DNA of 6,154 bases. Source: PCC-6406 sp964353225 (GTDB lineage: Bacteria > Cyanobacteriota > Cyanobacteriia > Phormidesmidales > Phormidesmidaceae). The notes under the pieces are model-generated. The model saw only the letters and a list, made by a program, of their open reading frames with translations. It searched no databases and was not told the origin of the DNA. Position numbers and translations under genes: made by a program. The stretch spans positions 1 through 6,154 of the forward strand of contig CAYGVA010000241.1 of assembly GCA_964353225.1 (NCBI GenBank), read 5' to 3'. Shown piece after piece: positions 1-5,956 of this stretch (position 1 is the first letter of the stretch; every line of letters starts with the position of its first letter).

Positions 1-870
1 ATTGTCGGTCGCCCCAACGTGGGCAAGTCCACCCTGATGAATCTCCTGATTGGTCAAAAGGTGGCGATCACCTCACCCATTGCCCAAACCACTCGCAATC
101 GTCTGCGGGGCATTCTCACCACTGACACCGCCCAGATTATCTTTGTCGATACCCCCGGCATTCATAAGCCCCACCACGAATTGGGCAAGGTTTTGGTACA
201 CAACGCCCGCATGGCGATCGCCGTCGTAGATGTCGTGTTGTTTGTGGTCGATGGCTCCGTGCCCGCTGGCCGGGGGGATGACTTTATTGCCGAGCTGCTA
301 GCGCGACAGAATACACCGGTCTTTTTGGGGCTGAACAAGGTTGATCTGCGTTCTGAGGAAACGGCGAGCGCAGTAACCGCCAGCTATGAGGCCCTAGCCA
401 CAGCCCAGGGATGGCCGGTCGCTGAGTTCTCAGCCCTAACTGGACAGGGGCAGTCAGCGCTGCAAACCCAACTGGTTGAAGCCCTAGAGCCCGGCCCTTA
501 CTATTACCCCCCAGATCTCATTACCGACCAACCGGAGCGGTTCATCATGGGGGAACTGATTCGTGAGCAAATTTTGCACCATACCCGCGAGGAAGTGCCC
601 CACTCGGTGGCGATTACCATTGACCGGATCGAGGAGTCTAAGGCCATTACCCGCATTTTGGCCACCATTTATGTCGAACGGGACTCCCAAAAAGGCATCT
701 TGATTGGCAAGCGGGGCAGCATGCTCAAGACCATTGGCAGTAGTGCCCGTGAACAGATGCAAAAGCTCATTATGGGCAAGGTCTATCTGGAGCTATTTGT
801 AAAGGTGCAGCCTCGATGGCGACAGTCGCGCTTGCACCTAGGGGAGCTGGGGTATCAGCGTGAAGAGTAA
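1..870 (+). CDS. era: GTPase Era, 5'-truncated by the window edge
   Basis: Era is an essential GTPase that binds 16S rRNA near its 3' end and helps mature the 30S ribosomal subunit; it acts in the cytoplasm and at the membrane. The reading frame is open from base 1, so the true start lies upstream; 289 residues are visible. In visible numbering, the G1/Walker A motif GRPNVGKS is residues 3-10, the switch I stretch QTTRNR is 29-34, G3 DTPG is 50-53, G4 NKVD is 112-115 and G5 SAL is 144-146. A C-terminal KH RNA-binding domain carries the GxxG loop GKRG at 236-239, and the protein ends in the Era-like segment RWRQSRLHLGELGY. E. coli Era has about a dozen residues before the equivalent of base 1, so only a short N-terminal piece should be missing. 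The GTG at base 19 codes for a residue inside the P-loop and cannot be the start. The stop TAA is at 868-870. No terminator is visible before the next gene, 96 bp away on the same strand. Family identity is very secure. Confidence 0.97.
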   Translation: MVGRPNVGKSTLMNLLIGQKVAITSPIAQTTRNRLRGILTTDTAQIIFVDTPGIHKPHHELGKVLVHNARMAIAVVDVVLFVVDGSVPAGRGDDFIAELLARQNTPVFLGLNKVDLRSEETASAVTASYEALATAQGWPVAEFSALTGQGQSALQTQLVEALEPGPYYYPPDLITDQPERFIMGELIREQILHHTREEVPHSVAITIDRIEESKAITRILATIYVERDSQKGILIGKRGSMLKTIGSSAREQMQKLIMGKVYLELFVKVQPRWRQSRLHLGELGYQREE

Positions 871-966
871 CCCTGGGATGTGGTCACGCTTGGCAGGCGC
901 AATCTAGGCAAAACCGTGGGACGCTTACTATCGGTATTGTTGTGAATGTCCTTGCTTTAACCGCCC

Positions 967-1752
967 ATGCAGATCGCCACTTGGAATGTGAACTCCATTC
1001 GCAGCCGCCTCACCCATGGGGTAGACTGGCTCACTGAAAACCCGGTGGATGTGCTCTGCCTGCAAGAAACCAAGGTGGTGGATCCGGACTTTCCGTTAGC
1101 GCCCTTTGAAGAAATCGGCTATACCGCCGCGATCAGTGGTCAAAAGTCCTATAACGGTGTGGCGCTCTTGAGTCGCCAACCCCTAGAAAACGTCAGCGCT
1201 GGGTTTGCCTCGGTACTGGGGGAAGCTGCCGTGGGGGATTTAGACGATCAGAAGCGGGTGATTACCGGGGTTTTAGACGGGGTCCGGATTGTCAACCTCT
1301 ACGTGCCCAATGGGTCGGCCCTGGGCAGTGACAAATACGCCTATAAACTGCGGTGGTTAGAGACCCTGAAGGCTTATCTACAAGCCCTATTGGCCGAGAA
1401 CCCAGCGGTCTTGGTGTGCGGTGACTTCAATATCGCCCTAGAAGATATCGACATCCACGATCCAGAGGGCAAAGACAAGCACATTATGGCCTCGCCTGTG
1501 GAGCGGCAGGCCCTCCAGGGGATATTGGCCCTTGGTTTTCAAGACGCATTTCGCAAATTCACCCCGGAGGGCGGTCACTTTAGCTGGTGGGACTACCGGG
1601 CCGCCTCCTTCCGTCGTAATCGGGGCTGGCGCATTGATCACCATTACCTGTCACCGCCCCTTTATGCACAAGCCCAGCGCTGCTGGATTGATGTGGAACC
1701 CCGCAAACAGGAGAAACCCAGCGACCATACCCCTGTTGTGGTGGAAATCTAA
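967..1752 (+). CDS. xth: Exodeoxyribonuclease III (AP endonuclease, Xth family)
   Basis: This is a Mg-dependent nuclease of the exonuclease/endonuclease/phosphatase fold. The family cleaves DNA 5' of abasic sites and degrades 3' ends of duplex DNA during base excision repair. It has 261 residues, close to the roughly 270 of E. coli ExoIII, and is complete. Visible signature elements are the N-terminal ATWNVNSIRSRL with Asn7, LQETK with metal-binding Glu34, YNGVALLS (62-69), LYVPNG with Tyr112, CGDFN with Asp153 and Asn155, WWDYR, RIDHHYLS with Asp224, and the C-terminal SDH with catalytic Asp253-His254. All catalytic positions known from the family are present. The ATG at 967 is chosen because the conserved family N-terminus starts there; no Shine-Dalgarno is seen upstream, which is common in cyanobacteria. 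It lies 96 bp downstream of era, so cotranscription is possible but unproven. Its TAA stop overlaps the stop of the convergent acetyltransferase gene. The family call is firm; whether it favours exonuclease or AP endonuclease activity cannot be read from the sequence. Confidence 0.96.
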   Translation: MQIATWNVNSIRSRLTHGVDWLTENPVDVLCLQETKVVDPDFPLAPFEEIGYTAAISGQKSYNGVALLSRQPLENVSAGFASVLGEAAVGDLDDQKRVITGVLDGVRIVNLYVPNGSALGSDKYAYKLRWLETLKAYLQALLAENPAVLVCGDFNIALEDIDIHDPEGKDKHIMASPVERQALQGILALGFQDAFRKFTPEGGHFSWWDYRAASFRRNRGWRIDHHYLSPPLYAQAQRCWIDVEPRKQEKPSDHTPVVVEI

Positions 1753-2312
1753 GTCAATGGACAGTACAGCATGATCGCGTCCACATAGCGATCGTCAGGC
1801 AGGTGGGCGGCACCGGGAATTCGACCAATTTCTTGAAAGCCCAAAGACTCCCACAGCTTTAGGGAAGGGATATTGGTCTCGAAAATCAGGTTATACATAA
1901 CGGCTCGATAGCCGCGATCGCGGGCCAGGGTCAACATCGCTTCCCCCATCAGACGACCCACCCCTTGGCCACGAACCCCAGGCGGTACAATAAAACCTGC
2001 ATTACAAATATGGCTACACCGCCCCGGAAAATTAGGTTTGATATAGAACGCCCCGACGATCTCCCCCGCAGCCGTTGTCCCCATCGTTGCCTCACCATCC
2101 CCACCGGAGGTGCGCCGCACCACAAATGCATCCCCCTTCATCCAATAGGTCTGAAAATCTTGAGGGGAGAGCGGTTGATCTTGGGGATAACTAACCCCCT
2201 CTGAAATAATGTGATTCAGCAATTCTCGTACAGTCTCCACCTCCCCTGACTGCATTAGGTCCAAGACCACCGGGGTAGCGTCCTTTAACTGGAAGGTGAA
2301 CGGTATATTCAT
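1749..2312 (-). CDS. GNAT-family N-acetyltransferase, substrate unknown
   Basis: This 187-residue protein carries a GNAT fold, which transfers an acetyl group from acetyl-CoA to an amine. The acetyl-CoA-binding motif A is clear: strand GFIVPP (106-111) followed by the pyrophosphate loop RGQGVG (114-119) and the helix RLMGEAML. Motif B is seen as NLIFETNIPSLKLWESLGFQEIGR (in pieces: NLIFETN at 141-147, LWESLGF at 153-159). The N-terminal half holds RELLNHIISEG and a tryptophan-containing segment, as in other GNATs. The block FYIKPNFPGRCSHICNAGF (89-107) is distinctive; from memory it resembles fungal acetyltransferases of the Mpr1 (azetidine-2-carboxylate acetyltransferase) group more than the usual bacterial RimI type. 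The ATG at 2310-2312 has a good purine-rich ribosome binding site 8 nt upstream. The gene is divergent from the SNF2 helicase gene (44-bp gap) and convergent with xth, so it is probably transcribed alone. The fold is secure; the substrate is not predictable. Confidence 0.9.
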   Translation of the reverse strand: MNIPFTFQLKDATPVVLDLMQSGEVETVRELLNHIISEGVSYPQDQPLSPQDFQTYWMKGDAFVVRRTSGGDGEATMGTTAAGEIVGAFYIKPNFPGRCSHICNAGFIVPPGVRGQGVGRLMGEAMLTLARDRGYRAVMYNLIFETNIPSLKLWESLGFQEIGRIPGAAHLPDDRYVDAIMLYCPLT

Positions 2313-2356
2313 CGGTCCCCCCTCTAAATTTTGTTCTGTTAAGCGATTCGTATTGC
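2313..2356. promoter_or_regulatory. Divergent gap between GNAT and SNF2 helicase genes
   Basis: These 44 bp separate the starts of two outward-facing genes, so signals for at least one of them should lie here or just inside the opposite gene. The middle is AT-rich (TAAATTTTGTTCTGTTAA), unlike the GC-rich surroundings. No pair of well-spaced -35 and -10 boxes is convincing. The gap is too short to hold two full non-overlapping promoters, so transcription of at least one gene probably begins within the other's 5' end. This is inferred from gene orientation. Confidence 0.35.
2321..2325 (-). promoter_or_regulatory. Ribosome binding site of the GNAT gene
   Basis: Read on the minus strand, AGAGG followed by GGGGACCG leads into the ATG at 2312-2310, leaving 8 nt between the AGAGG core and the start. 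The purine run (AGAGGGGGGA) is the only clear Shine-Dalgarno-like sequence in the window and supports this start for the acetyltransferase. The neighbouring xth and SNF2 genes show none. Confidence 0.6.
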
Positions 2357-5300
2357 ATGGTAATCCTACATGGCAGTTGGTTGGCTCAGGTCCAGCGGTT
2401 CTTTCTCTGGGGTGAGGCTTGGCAACGGTTAGACCCAGCGACCCTTACCACCAGTGAAGCTGTCCAGCCCCATCCCTACAGCCTAGATTTTGGCTCCCTA
2501 GAGCAAACCTTGCAGCGCATCAAAGGGCTCCCCAATGCCATCTGGGCCAAGCCCGCCGCTGCCCCTAAGCGCGATAAACGGCGACGATCTACAGCGGTAG
2601 CGATCGCCCCCCCCACCTCAGAGCGCGCCTTCAGCCAGGTGTTGGCCCTGCCAACAATCCTCACCGCCACCGCCTGTGTTCCCCAGCATTCGGCTGAGTC
2701 ACCGCCTGTCGAAGAGACCCGTGCTGAAGCGGCCAGTCAAGCTCAAGTGCTTCACCCCTGGCAGGTGTCGGGGGTCTGGCTCACCCCAGGGGAGGTGGCG
2801 TCCTTCTTGCAAAAACTTCCCCTCGGATCGGGCACGATTGCCGGGGCCACCCTCGGCCCAGACTTGCGCTACTGGTCCCACATTGCCCGCTGGGGGCTCG
2901 ATCTCTTAGCTAGGGGTAAGTATTTGCCGACCTTGGCGCTGGCCCGCAAATCGACCCAGGCCTATTGGCGCTTGTTGTTGGACAGCGACACCGACGGGGA
3001 GCGGCAGCAGCAGTTTGCCCAAACCATGCCCCTGGCCTGTCGGATGTACCAGGGGGCGACGGGGAAATCGTCGGGCAAAGCCTCAGCGCCGCCCTTAGCC
3101 GTTCCCCTGGCGGCGGCACCGGAGACGTTGCTCCAGGACTTTTTGGGGGCGATGGTCGATGCCCAAGTGCGCACCCAAACCCAAGGCACCATTACCGGTA
3201 CGGATGTCCTTAGCCCCGATTTGCCAGTGCGGGAGTGGCTCCAGGCCTTAGGGAGCGCCTCTAGTGAGATTCAGGGATTTGAGGGCAGTGCGATCGCCGC
3301 CGCCCGCCTCCGCGATGCCCTCAATACCTGGACGGCCCCCCTCAAAAGTGATGATGCGAGCATTAGCGATCGCTTCCGTCTCTGCGTGGTGCTCACCCCC
3401 CCCGCCGAAGGGGACGAAGACTGGCGATTGGTCTATCATCTGCAATGCCGCGAAGATGCCGACTGCCTGATTCCCGCTGAAACCCTGTGGCGCTATCCCG
3501 TGGATCAGGCGGTGATTCAGGGAGAAGCGATCGTAGCCCCCCAGGAAACCCTATTGGCGGGTTTGGGGCGGGCCGCCCGCCTTTGCGACCCGATTCGAGA
3601 TAGCCTCCAGCAAGAGTCGCCCCATGACTGTGCCCTAGACCCTGCCCAAACCTATGTCTTTTTAAAAGCCACTGCCGCCCGCCTCAAGGATGGAGGCTTT
3701 GGGGTGATCTTGCCCCCAGGTCTCAATCCCCAAGGTCAGGATGGCAATAGTCGCCTGGGCATCCGCCTCCAAGCTGCCGCCCCGGAACGGCAACAGCGCC
3801 AGCGGCTCGGCCTCAAAAGCTTTTTGAATGTGCAGTGGGAGCTATCCCTAGCGGGTAAAACCGTCTCCCAAAAAGACTTTGAGCGGTTAGTGGCCCTAGA
3901 AACCCCCTTGGTGGAAATGGGGGGGCAGTGGGTCGAGTTGCGGCCCCAGGATATTCGGGCGGCGCGCGAATTTTTCCAGCGGCGTCAAGAACCGATTTCC
4001 CTGAATGTGGAAGATGCCCTCCGCATGAGTACGGGGGATACCCAGGTGATTGATAAGCTGCCCGTGGTCAGTTTTGAGGCATCAGGGGTCCTAGAGGATC
4101 TGATTAAAACCCTGACCCAAGGCAACAAAACCCTAGAACCGCTGGCGGAGCCCTCTGGATTTGAGGGGCAGCTGCGGCCCTACCAAGCGCGCGGGGTCTC
4201 GTGGCTGTCCTTCTTAGAGCAGTGGGGCTTGGGGGCCTGTCTGGCCGATGACATGGGCCTAGGTAAAACCATTCAACTGATTGCCTTCCTGCTTCACCTT
4301 AAACAGCAGGACCTGTTGGATGGGCCGACCCTACTGGTGTGTCCCACCTCAGTGTTGAGTAACTGGGAGCGGGAAATTCACAAGTTTGCACCCGAACTGA
4401 CGGTGCTGATGCACCACGGCGAAAAGCGCTTCCACAAGGCCGTTTTTGCCCGTAAGGCTAAATCGGTCAATGTGGTATTGACCAGCTATGCCCTGGTCCA
4501 ACGGGATACCAAGGATTTAGAACGGGTTGCATGGCAGGGCTGTGTGTTGGATGAAGCCCAGAATATTAAAAACCCCGAGGCCAAGCAATCCAAGGCTGTG
4601 CGGCAGATTAATGCCCAGTTTCGCATTGCCTTGACCGGTACCCCCGTAGAAAACCGCCTGTCGGAACTGTGGGGGGTGATGGATTTTCTCAATCCGGGCT
4701 ATCTTGGCCCCAAAAATTTCTTCCAGCGCCGCTTTGCCACCCCGATTGAGCGCTATGGCGATACCGCATCCCTCAAAACCCTGCGATCGCTGGTGCAGCC
4801 CTTCATCCTCCGCCGCCTCAAAACCGATCGCACCATCATCCAGGATTTACCCGAGAAGCAAGAGATGACGGTCTTTTGTGGTCTGTCTGGGGAACAAGCC
4901 GAGCTGTACCAAGCGGCGGTGGAAACCTCCCTGCGGGAGATTGAGGCCAGCGATGGGGTGCAGCGGCGCGGCATGATTTTGGGACTGCTGACCCGCCTCA
5001 AGCAACTGTGTAACCATCCCGCCCAACTGTTGAAGGAAGAAACCCCCGTCCATGCCAGGCGTTCGGGCAAGCTCCAGCGGTTTGACGCCATGGTGGAAGA
5101 ATTGCTGGATGAGGGCGATCGCGCCCTGATTTTCACCCAGTTTGCCGAATGGGGAAAACGCTTGCAAACTCACCTAACCCAAACCTTTAAGCAGGAAACC
5201 CTGTTCTTATATGGCAGCACCTCCAAAGCCAAACGGGAGGAAATGGTGGATCGGTTCCAACAGGATCCCAATGGCCCCCGTTTGTTTATCCTGTCCCTGA

Positions 5301-5617
5301 AGGCTGGGGGCGTGGGCCTAAACCTGACCCGCGCCAATCACGTCTTTCACTTCGATCGCTGGTGGAACCCAGCGGTCGAAAACCAAGCCACGGACCGCGC
5401 CTTTCGCATTGGCCAAACCCGCAATGTTCAGGTGCATAAATTTGTCTGCACCGGCACCCTCGAAGAACGGATCCACGACATGATCGAGTCTAAAAAGACC
5501 CTTTCAGAGCAGGTGGTGGGAGCCGGTGAAAAGTGGCTGACCGAGTTAGACACCAACCAACTCAGAAATTTACTCCTGCTTGATCGTGCCGCCGTTATCG
5601 ACGAGGCTGGCGATTAA
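2357..5617 (+). CDS. SNF2-family DEAD/DEAH-box helicase (Swi2/Snf2 ATPase)
   Basis: This 1086-residue superfamily 2 ATPase belongs to a family whose members translocate on duplex DNA and remodel nucleoprotein rather than unwind strands. The N-terminal half (about 1-400) is poorly conserved and includes an Ala/Pro-rich basic linker (about 66-130). Next comes a SNF2-helicase-associated region (roughly 450-600) with hallmarks LNVQWELSLAG (490-500), DFERLV and WVELRP. The ATPase core begins at LRPYQ (about 606): motif I DDMGLGKT (631-638, Lys637), motif Ia LLVCPTSVLSNW, motif II DEAQ (732-735) and motif III LTGTPVENR (759-767). The second RecA lobe follows: LIFTQF (924-929), motif V KAGGVGLNL (982-990) and motif VI QATDRAFRIGQ (1010-1020), including both arginines. 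All helicase motifs are intact. The ATG at 2357 gives MVILHGSW, an N-terminus that I recall as usual for cyanobacterial members; there is no Shine-Dalgarno. In many bacteria (for example B. subtilis YwqA/YwqB) such a gene sits beside one for a SWIM zinc-finger protein; none is seen here. The exact cellular role is unknown. Confidence 0.96.
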   Translation: MVILHGSWLAQVQRFFLWGEAWQRLDPATLTTSEAVQPHPYSLDFGSLEQTLQRIKGLPNAIWAKPAAAPKRDKRRRSTAVAIAPPTSERAFSQVLALPTILTATACVPQHSAESPPVEETRAEAASQAQVLHPWQVSGVWLTPGEVASFLQKLPLGSGTIAGATLGPDLRYWSHIARWGLDLLARGKYLPTLALARKSTQAYWRLLLDSDTDGERQQQFAQTMPLACRMYQGATGKSSGKASAPPLAVPLAAAPETLLQDFLGAMVDAQVRTQTQGTITGTDVLSPDLPVREWLQALGSASSEIQGFEGSAIAAARLRDALNTWTAPLKSDDASISDRFRLCVVLTPPAEGDEDWRLVYHLQCREDADCLIPAETLWRYPVDQAVIQGEAIVAPQETLLAGLGRAARLCDPIRDSLQQESPHDCALDPAQTYVFLKATAARLKDGGFGVILPPGLNPQGQDGNSRLGIRLQAAAPERQQRQRLGLKSFLNVQWELSLAGKTVSQKDFERLVALETPLVEMGGQWVELRPQDIRAAREFFQRRQEPISLNVEDALRMSTGDTQVIDKLPVVSFEASGVLEDLIKTLTQGNKTLEPLAEPSGFEGQLRPYQARGVSWLSFLEQWGLGACLADDMGLGKTIQLIAFLLHLKQQDLLDGPTLLVCPTSVLSNWEREIHKFAPELTVLMHHGEKRFHKAVFARKAKSVNVVLTSYALVQRDTKDLERVAWQGCVLDEAQNIKNPEAKQSKAVRQINAQFRIALTGTPVENRLSELWGVMDFLNPGYLGPKNFFQRRFATPIERYGDTASLKTLRSLVQPFILRRLKTDRTIIQDLPEKQEMTVFCGLSGEQAELYQAAVETSLREIEASDGVQRRGMILGLLTRLKQLCNHPAQLLKEETPVHARRSGKLQRFDAMVEELLDEGDRALIFTQFAEWGKRLQTHLTQTFKQETLFLYGSTSKAKREEMVDRFQQDPNGPRLFILSLKAGGVGLNLTRANHVFHFDRWWNPAVENQATDRAFRIGQTRNVQVHKFVCTGTLEERIHDMIESKKTLSEQVVGAGEKWLTELDTNQLRNLLLLDRAAVIDEAGD

Positions 5618-5638
5618 CGGTAGTTTGGGGCTTCAGCC

Positions 5639-5674
5639 TAGCCTGTAGCCTCTCCGCTCAGGGGGCTAAGGCTA
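5639..5674. repeat. Stem-loop in the left arm of the palindromic element
   Basis: TAGCCTGTAGCC (5639-5650) pairs imperfectly with GGCTAAGGCTA (5664-5674; one bulge or mismatch) around a 13-nt loop. It lies 22 bp after the helicase stop and could end that transcript, but no T-run follows, so a classical intrinsic terminator is not supported. It has no counterpart in the right arm of the surrounding palindrome, which suggests a later insertion there. Confidence 0.5.
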
Positions 5675-5705
5675 GTGGCCTGTCAATCTTGAAAATCAGG
5701 GTTTC

Positions 5706-5781
5706 GTAGGTTGGGTGAAACGTAGTGGAACCCAACAATCATAGGCTGTGTTGGGTTTTGCTATCGCGTCACCCAACCTAC
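5706..5781. repeat. GTAGGTTGGGTGA palindrome, core of the MITE-like element
   Basis: A perfect 13-bp inverted repeat, GTAGGTTGGGTGA (5706-5718) and TCACCCAACCTAC (5769-5781), encloses a second perfect 9-bp pair, AACCCAACA (5729-5737) and TGTTGGGTT (5749-5757), around an 11-nt loop. The whole 76 nt can fold into one long hairpin with an imperfect middle. From memory, GTAGGTTGGGT...AACCCAAC sequences are a common short interspersed repeat in cyanobacteria and some other bacteria, so copies elsewhere in the genome are expected. Confidence 0.85.
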
Positions 5782-5842
5782 AAATCGAAAGCTGACAGAA
5801 CACTAGGGCTGATGCTTTAAAGGTAGAACAACCGTCTTTATC

Positions 5843-5925
5843 CCATCCGGCCTAGGTATCACGGTGCGGTCTCCACAGGATATTTGAGACCGCACAAGGG
5901 CTAAAGTGACAACTTGAGCGGATGG
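5843..5925. repeat. Nested palindrome with a perfect 10-bp stem
   Basis: The centre is a perfect 10-bp inverted repeat, GTGCGGTCTC (5864-5873) and GAGACCGCAC (5886-5895), around the 12-nt loop CACAGGATATTT. Further out, TCAC (5859-5862) pairs with GTGA (5906-5909), and CCATCCG (5843-5849) pairs with CGGATGG (5919-5925). The three nested pairs could form a single stem with internal loops. It lies 31 bp past the stop of the minus-strand gene and has no T-run on either strand. It may be a structured 3' end, an RNA element or another short mobile repeat. Confidence 0.6.
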
Positions 5926-5930
5926 CGGAA

Positions 5931-5945
5931 GCAGGGCTCCCCTGC
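5931..5945 (-). terminator. Possible terminator hairpin of the small minus-strand gene
   Basis: GCAGGG (5931-5936) and CCCTGC (5940-5945) form a perfect 6-bp GC-rich stem with a 3-nt loop, beginning 11 nt after the stop codon of the minus-strand gene. Position and stability fit a terminator, but on the minus strand only TTCC follows instead of a T-run, so termination efficiency is doubtful. Confidence 0.4.
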
Positions 5946-5956
5946 ATAACTATCCA

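Larger units (their letters stand above)
214..5122. repeat. Seven dispersed HIP1 octamers (GCGATCGC)
   Basis: Exact GCGATCGC copies start at 214, 1914, 2600, 3290, 3366, 4783 and 5115. Seven in about 6 kb far exceeds the fewer than one expected by chance for an 8-mer. All seven lie inside protein-coding genes and none in the repeat-rich gap at 5618-5956. HIP1 is a known hallmark of many cyanobacterial genomes and is the main basis for the taxonomic guess here. Confidence 0.9.
5630..5815. repeat. MITE-like palindromic element (up to 186 bp)
   Basis: The two ends are inverted copies. GCTTCAGCC plus TAGTGGCCTGTCA on the left (5630-5638 and 5673-5685) matches the reverse complement of 5793-5815 at 19 of 22 positions with one gap. 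The left arm is interrupted by about 34 bp that itself forms a stem-loop (5639-5674). The best-supported part is 5672-5806, with 14-bp terminal inverted repeats (CTAGTGGCCTGTCA and TGACAGAACACTAG, 12 of 14 paired). TA dinucleotides flank the repeat core (5673-5674 and 5804-5805), as would fit a TA-targeting transposon such as IS630/Tc1-mariner, but this is inference. There is no room for a transposase, so it would be non-autonomous. The outermost arms are less certain. Confidence 0.65.
5618..5956. other. Non-coding region rich in inverted repeats
   Basis: This 339-bp stretch separates the 3' ends of two convergent genes, the SNF2 helicase and the small unknown gene. No credible open reading frame is present on either strand. 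It contains two large palindromic structures and several smaller hairpins, listed separately. With both flanking genes pointing inwards it needs no promoter, and its hairpins probably form the 3' untranslated ends of both messages. Confidence 0.75.

Noticed and set aside
484..762. Antisense reading frame of 92 codons inside era
   Set aside because: It lies fully opposite the conserved Era linker and KH domain and shows no domain or ribosome binding site.
19..870. Start of era at the GTG at base 19
   Set aside because: This codon is the valine inside the GRPNVGKS P-loop; the frame is open to base 1 and the conserved sequence continues upstream.
890..931. Promoter for xth with TTGGCA (890-895) and TACTAT (926-931)
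   Set aside because: The two boxes are about 30 bp apart, far from the usual 16-19 bp; a -35-independent promoter at TACTAT remains possible but is unsupported.
4753..5173. Long antisense reading frames inside the helicase gene
   Set aside because: They are shadows of the strongly conserved SNF2 coding sequence, have no recognisable domains and are rich in Ser/Arg/Leu as expected of antisense frames.
2357..5617. SNF2 helicase as part of an anti-phage system such as DISARM
   Set aside because: No methyltransferase, phospholipase D or other defence partner is in the window; the neighbours are era, xth and a GNAT gene, and this architecture is widespread as a stand-alone gene.
5706..5781. CRISPR array
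   Set aside because: The repeats are inverted rather than direct, there are only two copies of each and no regular spacers.
5618..5956. tRNA or other known RNA gene
   Set aside because: No cloverleaf, T-loop consensus or known riboswitch core was seen; the hairpins are simple palindromes.
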